Notes: generated by a model from the sequence alone, not told the origin. 64,000 nt of DNA from Dyella choica (GCF_003977665.1 NZ_RYYV01000009.1:124001-188000), one strand, 5' to 3'; counted from the first letter of the stretch, positions 52,778 to 61,208 are shown. A program made the numbers and translations.

Positions 52778-53677
52778 ATGAACGGCAATCGGACAGGGTC
52801 TTTCTGGCAGCGGCCGCGCGTCGTACAGATCGGCGGACGTCCGTTCGTATCCCACGGGCTGAAGGAGCGCTTCTGGGACGATTTCTATCACCGCGCGCTG
52901 ACCATGAGCTGGCCGGGCTTCTTCGGCATGGCGGTCAGCGTGTTCCTGATCTTCAACGCCCTCTTCGCGATGCTCTACCAGCTCGACCCGAACGGCATCG
53001 CCAACCAGTTCCCGAAGGGGCTGGCCGGGGCGTTTTTCTTCAGCGTGGAAACGCTGGCCACGGTGGGTTATGGCGATATGCACCCGCAGTCGATCTACGC
53101 GCACGTCGTAGCCACCGCGGAAATCATCCTGGGAATGGGCAATATCGCCGTTTTCACCGGCCTTATCTTCGCGCGCTTCTCGCGGCCGCAAGCGAAGATC
53201 CTGTTCGGCAAGCACCCTGTGGTGCGCATGATCGACGGCAAGCAAACCCTGATGATGCGCGCCGCCAACATGCGGCAGAACCTGATCGCTCAGGCCTCGG
53301 CCCAGCTGCATCTGATTCGCCTGCACGCCTCGCCGGAGGGCTTTCAGCTGCGCCGCATCGAAGACCTGAAACTGGTCCGCGATCACCACCCGATCTTCAT
53401 GCTGAGCTGGAGCCTGATGCACGTGATCGACGAGGAAAGCCCGCTCTATGGCGCCACGCCCGAAAGCCTGGAGGCGAGCGAGACGGCCCTGCTGCTCACC
53501 ATCGAAGGTGTCGACGAAACCACGTCACAATCGATGCTGGCCCGCTATCAATGGGGCATCAAGGAAGTGCGCTGGAATTACCGCTATGTCGACCTAGTCC
53601 AACGGGACAACAATGGCGTCAGCGTTATCGACTACAACGTCTTCCATGAGGTGCTGCCGCTGGATGAGGAACGCTAG
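52778..53677 (+). CDS. Inward-rectifier (KirBac-type) potassium channel
   Basis: The 299-residue protein has two membrane helices (about 46-67 and 105-128) around a pore loop with the selectivity filter TVGYGD at residues 95-100, and a C-terminal immunoglobulin-like cytosolic domain as in Kir channels (HPVVRMIDGKQTLMMRAANMR, PIFMLSWSLMHVIDEESPLYG). A short slide helix (KERFWDDFYHRALTM) comes before the first helix. GGTGGGAG precedes the ATG. Its stop codon TAG is the first part of a family A repeat. Confidence 0.93.
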   Translation: MNGNRTGSFWQRPRVVQIGGRPFVSHGLKERFWDDFYHRALTMSWPGFFGMAVSVFLIFNALFAMLYQLDPNGIANQFPKGLAGAFFFSVETLATVGYGDMHPQSIYAHVVATAEIILGMGNIAVFTGLIFARFSRPQAKILFGKHPVVRMIDGKQTLMMRAANMRQNLIAQASAQLHLIRLHASPEGFQLRRIEDLKLVRDHHPIFMLSWSLMHVIDEESPLYGATPESLEASETALLLTIEGVDETTSQSMLARYQWGIKEVRWNYRYVDLVQRDNNGVSVIDYNVFHEVLPLDEER

Positions 53678-53746
53678 GCTGGGGTGCAAACCCCAACGTC
53701 GCCATCCCGGTCGATAGGTCAGTGTTGGGGTTTGCAGCCCAACCTA
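53675..53746. repeat. Family A palindrome, copy overlapping the Kir channel stop
   Basis: TAGGCTGGGGTGCAAACCCC plus three bases at 53675-53697 is inversely repeated with few changes at 53724-53746. Each arm has its own small hairpin. The first TAG is the stop of the Kir gene, and the far arm touches the last codon of the convergent YCII gene at 53744. Confidence 0.75.
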
Positions 53747-54118
53747 CGCCCCCACCCTCAGCCTTTCCGCGTCGATATCCCTCACCGGCCGCACCTCGAT
53801 GCATCCCGTAGCCGCCCACGGGAACGTCTGCGCAATGCGCACAGCCTCGTCGATATCTTTCGCCTCGACCAGGTTGAAGCCACCGAGGTATTCCCGTGCC
53901 TCCGCATAGGGCCCATCGATCACGGTGGTGCGGTTGTTGCGCACGCGCACAGTCTTGGTTCGCGCGGGGGGTTCCAACTGCATGGAATCAAGCAGGTGGC
54001 CCTCGGCGCGCAACTCATCCGCGTGCTTGAAGCAGCCGTTCATCATCGTGTCGTACTGGCCCGGGGGCAGCGCGTCCAGCAAGGTGTCGTCGTTATAGAT
54101 CATGACCAGGAATTTCAT
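53744..54118 (-). CDS. YCII-related (DGPF-domain) protein
   Basis: The 124-residue protein has the YCII/DGPF fold: MKFLVMIYNDD at the start, and VIDGPYAEAREYLGGFNLVEA (the DGPF-like motif, here DGPY) followed by AVRIAQTFPWA and IEVRPVRDID. The family is of small dimeric proteins, often near ECF sigma factors, with unclear biochemical function. The ATG at 54118 is chosen because it opens the fold; the frame extends 48 codons upstream without conservation-like sequence. Confidence 0.85.
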   Translation of the reverse strand: MKFLVMIYNDDTLLDALPPGQYDTMMNGCFKHADELRAEGHLLDSMQLEPPARTKTVRVRNNRTTVIDGPYAEAREYLGGFNLVEAKDIDEAVRIAQTFPWAATGCIEVRPVRDIDAERLRVGA

Positions 54119-54322
54119 GGGGTACTCGCAGGGACATCGAGGGGAAAGGCGGCCGACAGCCGGCGCAGGGTAGGCCAAGCCGGGAACGCGGTCCAGGGGC
54201 ATTTCAGCGGCCTTTTCTCTCACCGTTCGAGACGCGCCCGGTATGCCTGTCATATAGTTCACGCGTTTGCCTGTGAAATACCGGCGTCTTGATGCCCCGT
54301 ACTACCCCTCCGAGTAACCTGA

Positions 54323-54631
54323 ATGGGAATGCTTAACAACGCCTGGCTCGTGCTGGGATTGATCGGCCAGACGGTGTTTTCCGGCCGCTTTCTGCTGCAA
54401 TGGCTCTATAGCGAATACAAACAGCGCAGCGTGATACCGCTGGCGTTCTGGTACGCCAGCATCATCGGCGCCCTGCTGCTGCTGTGCTACGCCTGCTACA
54501 AGAAGGATCCCGTCTTCATTGTGGCCCAGGCCAGCGGATTGCTGATCTACCTGCGCAACCTGCAGATGCGCCGGCGCGGCCGCAAAGAGCCCGCGTCCGA
54601 ATCCTCGGAATCCTCGGAGCTGGCGTCATGA
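54323..54631 (+). CDS. LAB_N-family small membrane protein, first of a tandem pair
   Basis: The 102-residue protein has three membrane helices and matches the lipid A biosynthesis N-terminal domain (LAB_N): WLVLGLIGQTVFSGRFLLQWLYSEYKQRSVIPLAFWYASIIG. The motif GRFxxQWLYSExxxxSxxPxxFW is the family core. The C-terminal tail is Ser/Glu-rich (PASESSESSELAS). It overlaps the next gene by ATGA. Family members are thought to take part in lipid or sugar handling at the inner membrane. Confidence 0.85.
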   Translation: MGMLNNAWLVLGLIGQTVFSGRFLLQWLYSEYKQRSVIPLAFWYASIIGALLLLCYACYKKDPVFIVAQASGLLIYLRNLQMRRRGRKEPASESSESSELAS

Positions 54632-54903
54632 CCCTGGACAACCAGACCCTCTGGATCGGCGCGGGCATGCTCGGGCAGCTGCTGTTCGGCGTGCGCTTCC
54701 TGGTGCAATGGCTGTACAGCGAAGCGCGCGGCCAGAGCCTGATCCCGCCCGCCTTCTGGTACCTGAGCGTGGCCGGTGGCGTGGTCGTGCTGAGCTACGC
54801 GATCCATCAGCGCGAAATGGTCTTCATCATCGGCGAGTCGGTGACCCTGGTGATTTTCCTGCGCAACCTGATCATGCTGCGCAAGCAGCCCGACGCGGAC
54901 TAG
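54628..54903 (+). CDS. LAB_N-family small membrane protein, second of a tandem pair
   Basis: The 91-residue protein is a paralogue of the preceding one: GQLLFGVRFLVQWLYSEARG, then SLIPPAFWYLSVAGG, and a third helix MVFIIGESVTLVIFLRNLIML. The start overlaps the upstream stop (ATGA), so the two are made in equal amounts and probably form a hetero-oligomer. It has no Ser-rich tail. A family A palindrome follows 25 bases after the stop. Confidence 0.85.
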   Translation: MTLDNQTLWIGAGMLGQLLFGVRFLVQWLYSEARGQSLIPPAFWYLSVAGGVVVLSYAIHQREMVFIIGESVTLVIFLRNLIMLRKQPDAD

Positions 54904-54927
54904 GGAACCCCTGATTCCACTGCAGAG

Positions 54928-54997
54928 CGTAGGCTGGGATGACAATCCCAGCTTTGCATGCGGCATCTCGGTGCTGGGATTGCCATCCCAGCCTACG
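54928..54997. repeat. Family A palindrome, full-length copy
   Basis: The 25-base arm at 54928-54952 is inversely repeated at 54973-54997 with one mismatch. Both arms fold into the GCTGGGAT/ATCCCAGC hairpin. It lies between the LAB_N pair and the convergent LytTR regulator. Confidence 0.85.
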
Positions 54998-55060
54998 TTT
55001 CACCAGACGCGCATCGCCGAGACGCTACAGCTCACCGTATTACCCTAATGCCGACGTCCT

Positions 55061-55813
55061 TCAGCGCAGCCGTAGCGCACTGCGCGCGGCATGCCGGTAG
55101 CGCCGGCTCAGGTCGAGCCGCGTACCATCGTAAAGCACGACTTCGGCATGCCCCTGGAACAGGGTATGCACTTCGCGGATGCGATTCATGTTGACGACGA
55201 TGCTGCGATGGATGCGCAGGAAATGCACGGGATCCAGCGAGGCATGGAGGTCGCGCATGGTTTCGCGATGCAGGTAGGTCGTGCCGTTCGCGTGAATGCG
55301 CACGTAGTTGTCGTCGGCGCGAATCCAGTCGATGTCCGACACCGGGATCACGATGGTCCGTTCGGCCACCTGCACGCTGACGCGCTTCACGTAATCGCCG
55401 CCGCCGTGAACGACCGAAGCGCCGCGCTGCAGTTGCAGGCCACGCCAATGCTTGTACACCCGATCCATGGCCTGGTCGAAGCGGGCCTGGTCGATCGGCT
55501 TGAGCACATAATCGATCGCGTTGGCGTCGAACGCGCGCAACGCGTGTTCGGCGAAAGCTGTGGTAAAGACCACCATCGGCCGCGCATCGACGGGAATGCC
55601 CTCCTCCAACAAGCCGAAGCCGTCGCCGCCAGGCATCTGGATATCGAGAAAGACCAGCTCCGGCGCGAGGGCGACGACGGCCTGCCTTGCCTCCAGGATA
55701 TTGCCGCATTCGCCGATCACTTCGATGCCCAGATGCGTGGCCAAGGCCTGGCGGATGGCGACGCGCGCCAGGATTTCGTCGTCGACCAGCAATGCTCGGA
55801 TGCGTGGCTTCAT
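55061..55813 (-). CDS. LytTR-family response regulator
   Basis: The 250-residue regulator has a receiver domain (acidic pair VDDEIL, phospho-acceptor Asp57 in LVFLDIQMPGGDGF, Lys in DYVLKPID) and a LytTR DNA-binding domain (DIDWIRADDNYVRIHANG, RDLHASLDPVHFLRIHRSIVVN). It overlaps the kinase stop by four bases, as part of a two-gene operon. LytTR systems often control cell-surface or competence functions; targets here are not visible. Confidence 0.9.
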   Translation of the reverse strand: MKPRIRALLVDDEILARVAIRQALATHLGIEVIGECGNILEARQAVVALAPELVFLDIQMPGGDGFGLLEEGIPVDARPMVVFTTAFAEHALRAFDANAIDYVLKPIDQARFDQAMDRVYKHWRGLQLQRGASVVHGGGDYVKRVSVQVAERTIVIPVSDIDWIRADDNYVRIHANGTTYLHRETMRDLHASLDPVHFLRIHRSIVVNMNRIREVHTLFQGHAEVVLYDGTRLDLSRRYRHAARSALRLR

Positions 55814-56892
55814 GGGCGGCCTGCTACGAAGGGGAAGTTCAAATCAATGCAGGTACCACCCTCCGGCCGACTCGACATGCGCATCACGGCCGCATCGCCG
55901 AACATCGCCTTCAAGCGGGCACGCGTGTTGCCAAGGCCAACGCCTTCCTTCAAGCCGGTCTCCGGCAAGCCCAGCCCATCGTCTTCCACGCGCAAATGCA
56001 GATCGCTGTCAACGCGCCGCGCGACTATCCTCACGTGCCCGCCTCCGGTCTTTTCCAGCAAGCCGTGACGCAGCGCGTTTTCCACCAGCGGCTGCAGGAT
56101 CAGGCTGGGCACCATCGCCGCGCCCGTATCGCCAATATCCACCTCCGCCGTCAGCCGATCCTGGAAACGTACCTGCTGGATGCCGAGGTACGCATCGACG
56201 AACTGCAATTCGCGCGACAGCGAAACCTGCTGCGCATGCCGCTCCTCCAGCGTAAGGCGCAGGAAATCGCTAAGCCGCGCGATCATCAGCTTCGACTGTT
56301 GCGGATCGGCAAGCACCAGCGCGGATATCGCATTGAGCGTATTGAACAGAAAGTGGGGCTGCAGCTGCATGCGCAACGCCTGCAATTGGGTCTGCGCCAG
56401 CTGACTCTCCAGTTGAGCGTTGCGCAAGCGTTCGTCCCGCAATGAATGACGCCACGCGAGGCCACGCAGCACCATCAGCATCAGCCAATAGGTGAGCAGC
56501 GAAAGATAGCTTTTGTAGATGGCTTCATAGTGCAGAAGGTCGGTGAAAGTGTAGAGGCCCCGGCTCGGACTGGGGCCGACCACCACCCAGAAAATCCCCA
56601 GCATAAGCGCGCTCTGCACACCCGCCGTAGCCAGGCTGCAGGGAAGATGCAACAACCAGAACCGCCGCCACCCCGATGCCCCCAGCCGCCCAAGCCAGGC
56701 CAGCCATGGCGTCAACGCCATCCACAGGTAGAAGTCGGTGAAGCTCCACGAGAGTGCGCGATGCCATGAGGTCGGATGGCTTTCGCTCATGGATTGCCAC
56801 ACATTGCTGGCGGCATACGACAAGGCCAGCATCGTCCAGAAGACGAAGGCAAGGGCCAAGGGCTTCCATTTTTGAGCTCGCAGTTGCGTCAT
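55810..56892 (-). CDS. LytS/YehU-type sensor histidine kinase
   Basis: The 360-residue protein has four or five membrane helices (first about 14-32) and a histidine-kinase domain of the LytS type: LRMQLQPHFLFNTLNAISAL (phospho-His in QPHFLFN) and VPSLILQPLVENALRHGL, then VEDDGLGLPE and GVGLGNTRARL. The ATG at 56892 gives the usual short N-terminus. It is the first gene of the operon with the LytTR regulator. Confidence 0.9.
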   Translation of the reverse strand: MTQLRAQKWKPLALAFVFWTMLALSYAASNVWQSMSESHPTSWHRALSWSFTDFYLWMALTPWLAWLGRLGASGWRRFWLLHLPCSLATAGVQSALMLGIFWVVVGPSPSRGLYTFTDLLHYEAIYKSYLSLLTYWLMLMVLRGLAWRHSLRDERLRNAQLESQLAQTQLQALRMQLQPHFLFNTLNAISALVLADPQQSKLMIARLSDFLRLTLEERHAQQVSLSRELQFVDAYLGIQQVRFQDRLTAEVDIGDTGAAMVPSLILQPLVENALRHGLLEKTGGGHVRIVARRVDSDLHLRVEDDGLGLPETGLKEGVGLGNTRARLKAMFGDAAVMRMSSRPEGGTCIDLNFPFVAGRP

Positions 56893-57087
56893 GCCGGCGA
56901 CCGTAGACTTTCGATACGCGGTCAAGTGTGCGAGTTGCCTTGCCGCTTGGGAAGCGCCCGCCACAACCCTTACCGCCCACCCTTGTTTATTGACCGCTCA
57001 CCCCATCCAGCGGGCTCCGGTCACAAAGCGCATGCATGGGCGATGGCGACCTCACAAGCTCCGTGCTCCCCATCCCGGAGTTCCGCC

Positions 57088-57585
57088 ATGACTGTAAGTC
57101 GCACCACCCTGACCTGCGGCTTCGCCGCCGTCCTGCTGGCCTGTTCGAGCCTCTCCGTGCATGGCCAGGATGCCGGCACCGTCGGTACCGATGAGACCCA
57201 GCACACCGCAGCAGCCATCCTGGCGGTCGACCAGCATTGGAGCATTGCCGAAATGACCGGTGACAGCGCTTGGCTGGCCGACATGCTGATGCCCGACTAT
57301 CGCACGGTGAACACCGATGGCAGCGCGCACGACAAACAGGCACTGCTTTCCGGCATGGCCAAGCACAAACTCGTTACGCGTGCCGAGGCCGAGCTCAAGC
57401 TGGCCGCGTACGAAAAAGACCACCACATCGGCAGCACCGTGACGATCCACGGCGATATGGCTATCGTGTCCTTCTACGACACGTCGCTGGGCCCGCAAAA
57501 AGGCACTACTTCGGCCGATGTGTTCCTTTACCAGGACGGGCACTGGCATGCTTTGTATTCGCAGCACACCGGCGTGCATGGTTGA
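57088..57585 (+). CDS. Exported SnoaL-like (NTF2-fold) protein
   Basis: The 165-residue protein has a signal sequence with a possible lipobox (AVLLAC), so it may be a lipoprotein. The mature part looks like the DUF4440/NTF2 fold: AILAVDQHWSIAEMTGDSAWLADMLMPDYRTVNTDG, a long helix pair and a beta sheet ending ADVFLYQDGHWHALYSQHTG. Family members are small enzymes or binding proteins with varied roles; none can be named here. Confidence 0.75.
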   Translation: MTVSRTTLTCGFAAVLLACSSLSVHGQDAGTVGTDETQHTAAAILAVDQHWSIAEMTGDSAWLADMLMPDYRTVNTDGSAHDKQALLSGMAKHKLVTRAEAELKLAAYEKDHHIGSTVTIHGDMAIVSFYDTSLGPQKGTTSADVFLYQDGHWHALYSQHTGVHG

Positions 57586-57606
57586 CACGTAATACTTCGA
57601 ATTTAC

Positions 57607-57635
57607 TCCCTCCCCTACGGGTAGTAGGGGAGGGA
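57607..57635 (+). repeat. Family C CT-rich hairpin
   Basis: TCCCTCCCCTAC and GTAGGGGAGGGA form a perfect 12-base stem around GGGTA, 21 bases after the SnoaL-like gene. The sequence is nearly the same as that at 49110. Confidence 0.75.
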
Positions 57636-57654
57636 AATGTTCGGACGCATCGCT

Positions 57655-58344
57655 CTATCCGATCGCCCACTCCGCCGCCCGGCGTGCATGAATCTGCGTG
57701 GTATCGAAGAGCGGCACAGTCGCATCCTGCGGCCCTAGCAGCAAGGACAATTCGGTGCAGGCGAGAATGATAGCTTCCGCGCCCTGGGCAACCAGCTCAG
57801 CCATGATGTTCCGGAACGCCACACGCGAGGAATCGACGATCTTCCCCACGCACAGTTCCTGATAGATCACGCGATGGATTTCCGTGCGCGCCGGTTCGCC
57901 CGGTATCAGCGCCTCGATGCCGTGCTGTTGCAGGCGCTCGGCATAGAAGGGTTGCTCCATGGTGAAGCGCGTGCCGAGCAGGCCCACTTTGCGCAGCCCA
58001 GCCACGCGGATCTCATCGGCCACCCCGTCCACCACGTGCAACACCGGCAGGCGGACGGCTGCTTCGATCGCCGGCGCGACTTTGTGCATGGTGTTGGCGC
58101 AGATCACCACGGCATCCGCGCCAGCTGCTTCCAGGCGACGCGCGGCATCAGCAAACAGGCGGCCGGCGGCATCCCAGTCACCGGCGTGCTGCAACCGGGC
58201 GACCTCCTCGAAATCGACGCTGTAGAGCACCAGCTTTGCCGAATGCAGGCCGCCCAATCGGGTCTTGACCGTCTCATTGATCAGGCGATAGTAGGGCACG
58301 GTGGATTCCCAGCTTATGCCGCCGATCAGTCCCAGGGTTTTCAT
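57655..58344 (-). CDS. Aspartate/glutamate racemase-family protein
   Basis: The 229-residue protein has the two catalytic-cysteine segments of the Asp/Glu racemase family, VVICANTMHKV and IILACTELSLLL, and the start MKTLGLIGGISWESTVPYYR. It resembles YgeA-type racemases with broad specificity. It would interconvert L- and D-amino acids, possibly for peptidoglycan or D-amino acid signalling. The upstream gene (58490) is divergent. Confidence 0.88.
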   Translation of the reverse strand: MKTLGLIGGISWESTVPYYRLINETVKTRLGGLHSAKLVLYSVDFEEVARLQHAGDWDAAGRLFADAARRLEAAGADAVVICANTMHKVAPAIEAAVRLPVLHVVDGVADEIRVAGLRKVGLLGTRFTMEQPFYAERLQQHGIEALIPGEPARTEIHRVIYQELCVGKIVDSSRVAFRNIMAELVAQGAEAIILACTELSLLLGPQDATVPLFDTTQIHARRAAEWAIG

Positions 58345-58489
58345 CCTTCGTCCTTTGCTTGCCGAGGTCGGGATCTGCCCTCCAACCTACCGCAAGCACA
58401 CGGCTGATGCATTGAAGTTTCTTCGCGGGCGGCCGATAGCCTGGCTGAGCACGGCCTCGTGGCCGCGCGGTAGTGACCTGGAGACCTGC

Positions 58490-59101
58490 ATGATCGGCAC
58501 CCGCCCCAATCTCGCTTACCTCAAGGCCGCCTGGGCGGCGCACGCCGGCATCAGCGCGCAGAACTGCCACCAGAGCTACGAAGAGGCTGGCATCTCGTTC
58601 GAACGCGTCAATCATTCCTGCATCGTGCGCAAGGATGACATGCAGGTGTCCACGATGCCGCTGCGGCATACCCGACAGGAACTGCGCATGGGCTTTCTGG
58701 GGCGCATCGAGCTGGAGGCGCGCAAAGCCGCCGGCGAGATCGAAGCCGTGCTGATGCGAGACCTGGCGCTGCCGGAAGGCCACCTGCTGATGGTGGAGAT
58801 GGAGGAATCCATGCGCCACCTGCGCCGCCGCGGCAGCCGCGCGCTGGCGATTTTCATCGCGCCCACCGCTGCCGCCGACATATCCAGTCGCTTCGGCGTG
58901 GAAATCCAGGCCTTTCTCGATGCACCTCGGGCCTGCCTGTATGCGCACGCCCTCAACGGCGACGGTTATGCGGCGGTCGATCTGCTGGCCGATTGCGGCA
59001 AACGGGAACGCCATCCACGTGCGGCGACGTATGGTGAACTGGCGCAGCGTATCGTGGCCACGCTCAACGCCGCGCTGGAAAAAGCCGTCCTGCTGCGTTA
59101 A
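58490..59101 (+). CDS. Unknown soluble protein
   Basis: The 203-residue protein is not recognised. It has no signal or membrane segment; the sequence is rich in Arg, Ala and Glu with SYEEAGISFERVNHSC and MRHLRRRGSRALAIFIAP. GGAG lies about nine bases upstream of the ATG at 58490. It is divergent from the racemase-family gene and convergent with nothing near. A binding role can only be guessed. Confidence 0.6.
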   Translation: MIGTRPNLAYLKAAWAAHAGISAQNCHQSYEEAGISFERVNHSCIVRKDDMQVSTMPLRHTRQELRMGFLGRIELEARKAAGEIEAVLMRDLALPEGHLLMVEMEESMRHLRRRGSRALAIFIAPTAAADISSRFGVEIQAFLDAPRACLYAHALNGDGYAAVDLLADCGKRERHPRAATYGELAQRIVATLNAALEKAVLLR

Positions 59102-59265
59102 CCCTTTTCACGCCGGTGGGCTTTACCGTCGCTAACGACTTTTTCACTGCACTGCAGAGCATCGTCAAGGGCTAGGCAGGGGCAGATGGCAAGGAAAAGG
59201 CGTCAGTGTGCTGAAAAACAAATCATCCACGGCTGCTTCTGTCGTCGTGTCAATTTGCTTTCGAT

Positions 59266-59505
59266 GTGCTCGACCCGGACGAGCACTCCGTCAAGATCAT
59301 CGTGTCCGACAGCGTGCGCAGCCGCCAACCCGATGTGCCGGTGCTGTTGATCACCGGCTACGATGCCAGTGCCGCTTACACTTCCCTCAGACTTCCCCCT
59401 GGCATGTCCCTGTTGTCCAAGCCGTTCAACGTCGACGCGCTGGGCGAGCAGGTGCGGCGGTTGATCAAATGGCGCCGCGCGCGGCTTGAAACAGGGACGC
59501 CCTGA
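59266..59505 (+). pseudogene. Receiver-domain remnant (C-terminal half only)
   Basis: The frame encodes SRQPDVPVLLITGYDASAAY and then GMSLLSKPFNVDALGEQVRRL, the second half of a hybrid-kinase receiver domain, including the Lys of SKPF. The acidic pair and phospho-acceptor Asp are missing: upstream the frame has only QFAFDVLDPDEH and no domain start. A GTG at 59266 could start a short product, but a working receiver is not possible. It is the broken end of a former sensor gene. Confidence 0.6.
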
Positions 59506-59527
59506 AATCATCCAACTGGAGTCGCCG

Positions 59528-60022
59528 ATGAAATCCACCCTGCTCGCGTTGGTTTTTGCACTGCCTGCCGGTTCATCCCTGGCCGGGGCGCAACACATCA
59601 ATCCGCCCACGCTTGCTGCGCCACACGGCTATACGCACGTCGTCACCGTCGATGGCGGCCGCACGGTGTACATCGCAGGCCAGGTGCCGCTGGACCAGCA
59701 CGGCAAGCTGGTCGGCGCCGGCGATTTCGCGGCCCAGGTACGACAGACCTTCGAGAACCTGAAAGCTGCGCTGGCGGCGGGCGGCGCGAACTTCTCCGAC
59801 CTCGTCGAGATGACCACTTATGTGACCGACATGTCGCAGGTCGATACCTACCGCAAGATCCGCAACCAATACATGAGCGCCCCCCTGCCCACCGCCAGCC
59901 TGGTGGAAGTGAAAGGCCTGTTCAGCAAAGATGTAATGCTCGAAGTCAGCGCGGTGGCGGTGGTGCCCGCGTCATCGACTCACCCGCCGGTAAGGCCATC
60001 GGAGCGCACGCCCAAGGGTTGA
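59528..60022 (+). CDS. Exported RidA-family protein
   Basis: The 164-residue protein has a signal peptide (MKSTLLALVFALPAGSSLAG) before a RidA/YjgF core: YTHVVTVDGGRTVYIAGQVPLDQHG, FENLKAALAAGGANFSDLVEMTTYV, YMSAPLPTASLVEVKGLF. RidA proteins are usually cytosolic enamine/imine deaminases, so a secretion signal is unusual. The catalytic Arg of RidA (NYR or similar) is not obvious here; the region has YMSAPLPTA. The tail is Pro/Ser-rich. It probably acts in the periplasm on an unknown compound. Confidence 0.8.
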   Translation: MKSTLLALVFALPAGSSLAGAQHINPPTLAAPHGYTHVVTVDGGRTVYIAGQVPLDQHGKLVGAGDFAAQVRQTFENLKAALAAGGANFSDLVEMTTYVTDMSQVDTYRKIRNQYMSAPLPTASLVEVKGLFSKDVMLEVSAVAVVPASSTHPPVRPSERTPKG

Positions 60023-60192
60023 GCCGAAGTTCCGATGCCGTCATCCCGCCTTCCCTGGATCAACGGCCGGTTGCTCGGAAATGGATCTGTCATGCCTGCT
60101 CACATGTTCTAGCCCCTGCAAGAGCGCATGATTGGGGATGAGCAGCCGGGCGTTGCGCCTCGCTGCCAATGGTCACTGTGAGGATCCTCCCC

Positions 60193-60537
60193 ATGCTCGA
60201 CTGGCTGGATTACCGCAAGCAACTGCTGGGCCGTATCGGCGAGATCGGCAAACTCAGCCCCGACACCGTCGCCGGCTACCAGACCCTGTCCAAGGCCGGC
60301 CAAAAGACCGGCCAGCTGGATGCCAAGACCCGCGAACTGATCGCCCTGGCCGTGGCCGTAACCACCCGCTGTGACGGCTGCATCACGGTGCACACCGGTG
60401 AAGCGCTGAAACATGGCGCCAGCCACGAGGAAATCGCTGAAGCCCTGGGCGTGGCCATTGCTCTCAACGCGGGCGCCGCACTGGTGTATTCGGCCCGGGT
60501 GATGGATGCGGTGAGCGCCCACGAGGCGGGGCACTAG
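60193..60537 (+). CDS. Carboxymuconolactone decarboxylase/AhpD-like protein
   Basis: The 114-residue protein has the AhpD-type core with a redox CxxC: LIALAVAVTTRCDGCITVHTGEALKHGAS followed by EEIAEALGVAIALNAGAALVYSARVMDA. RCDGCITVHT is the conserved active-site segment. It may work in antioxidant defence as a small oxidoreductase. The ATG at 60193 is chosen because GAGGA lies a few bases upstream; an in-frame ATG 24 bases before it is also open. Confidence 0.85.
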   Translation: MLDWLDYRKQLLGRIGEIGKLSPDTVAGYQTLSKAGQKTGQLDAKTRELIALAVAVTTRCDGCITVHTGEALKHGASHEEIAEALGVAIALNAGAALVYSARVMDAVSAHEAGH

Positions 60538-60589
60538 CCGCCACCCGAACCGTGCGCGATTTCAAAATTCGGGACACCAGACGTCATCC

Positions 60590-60913
60590 ATGATGCTGGC
60601 CAACGGCCGGCCGAAGACCCTGGCTACCGAGCGTGGTGAAGTCGTGCCCATGACCCCGCAGGAAATCGAACAACAGCTGGCCGAGCTGGCCGGCGCCGTG
60701 CCGCAACTGCTGAAACGGACCCCGGGTGTCGAATTCTGGATCGAATTCCTGGAACGGGCCGACGCGATCCGCAACCGCGTATCGGTTGATCACTATGACT
60801 GGGTGACCGGCCGCATCTACGAAGCATTGGCAGCCCACGGCATCTCCACACCCACCCGTTGGCTACTCGCCGCAGCCGGCACCGACTCAAGTGAATCGTC
60901 CCTGGACCGATAA
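60590..60913 (+). CDS. Unknown protein, possibly starting at 60650
   Basis: The 107-residue frame gives a protein with TPQEIEQQLAELAGAVPQLL and EFLERADAIRNRVSVDHYDWVTGRIYEALAAHG, which looks like a real helical protein. The first 20 residues are less convincing, and an ATG at 60650 with GGTGAAG upstream may be the true start. No family is recognised. It overlaps the start of the next frame. Confidence 0.5.
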   Translation: MMLANGRPKTLATERGEVVPMTPQEIEQQLAELAGAVPQLLKRTPGVEFWIEFLERADAIRNRVSVDHYDWVTGRIYEALAAHGISTPTRWLLAAAGTDSSESSLDR

Positions 60914-61133
60914 GCTGATCAAGACCCTGATGTTGCGGGGCCTTGGGGGGACCAGCATGACCACATCCGTCGTCGCGGCACTGATGCTGCATAACCAATC
61001 CTGCTCCCGATGCCGCATGGGCGAGCCATGCCTGGTTGCCGAGCGCATCCAGGACGAATGGCTGCGCCAGCAGGCCTCCCTTCAAACCGAACGAACCCAG
61101 GCGTCCAGTCTGGCCACCGAAGACGCCGCCTGA
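60891..61133 (+). CDS. Small protein of unknown function
   Basis: The 80-residue frame starts with a GTG inside the end of the previous gene. It has a short hydrophobic stretch (GTSMTTSVVAALML) and a Cys pair (SCSRCRMGEPC), so a metal site is possible. There is no strong ribosome site and no family match. It could be a chance frame. Confidence 0.35.
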   Translation: MNRPWTDKLIKTLMLRGLGGTSMTTSVVAALMLHNQSCSRCRMGEPCLVAERIQDEWLRQQASLQTERTQASSLATEDAA

Positions 61134-61208
61134 GCGGCTGCGGCGGCCCCACCCTCCGGCTAAGCTTGACCCACTCCGATGGGGAGCCAAAAGGAGAAGT
61201 GAGGGCTT

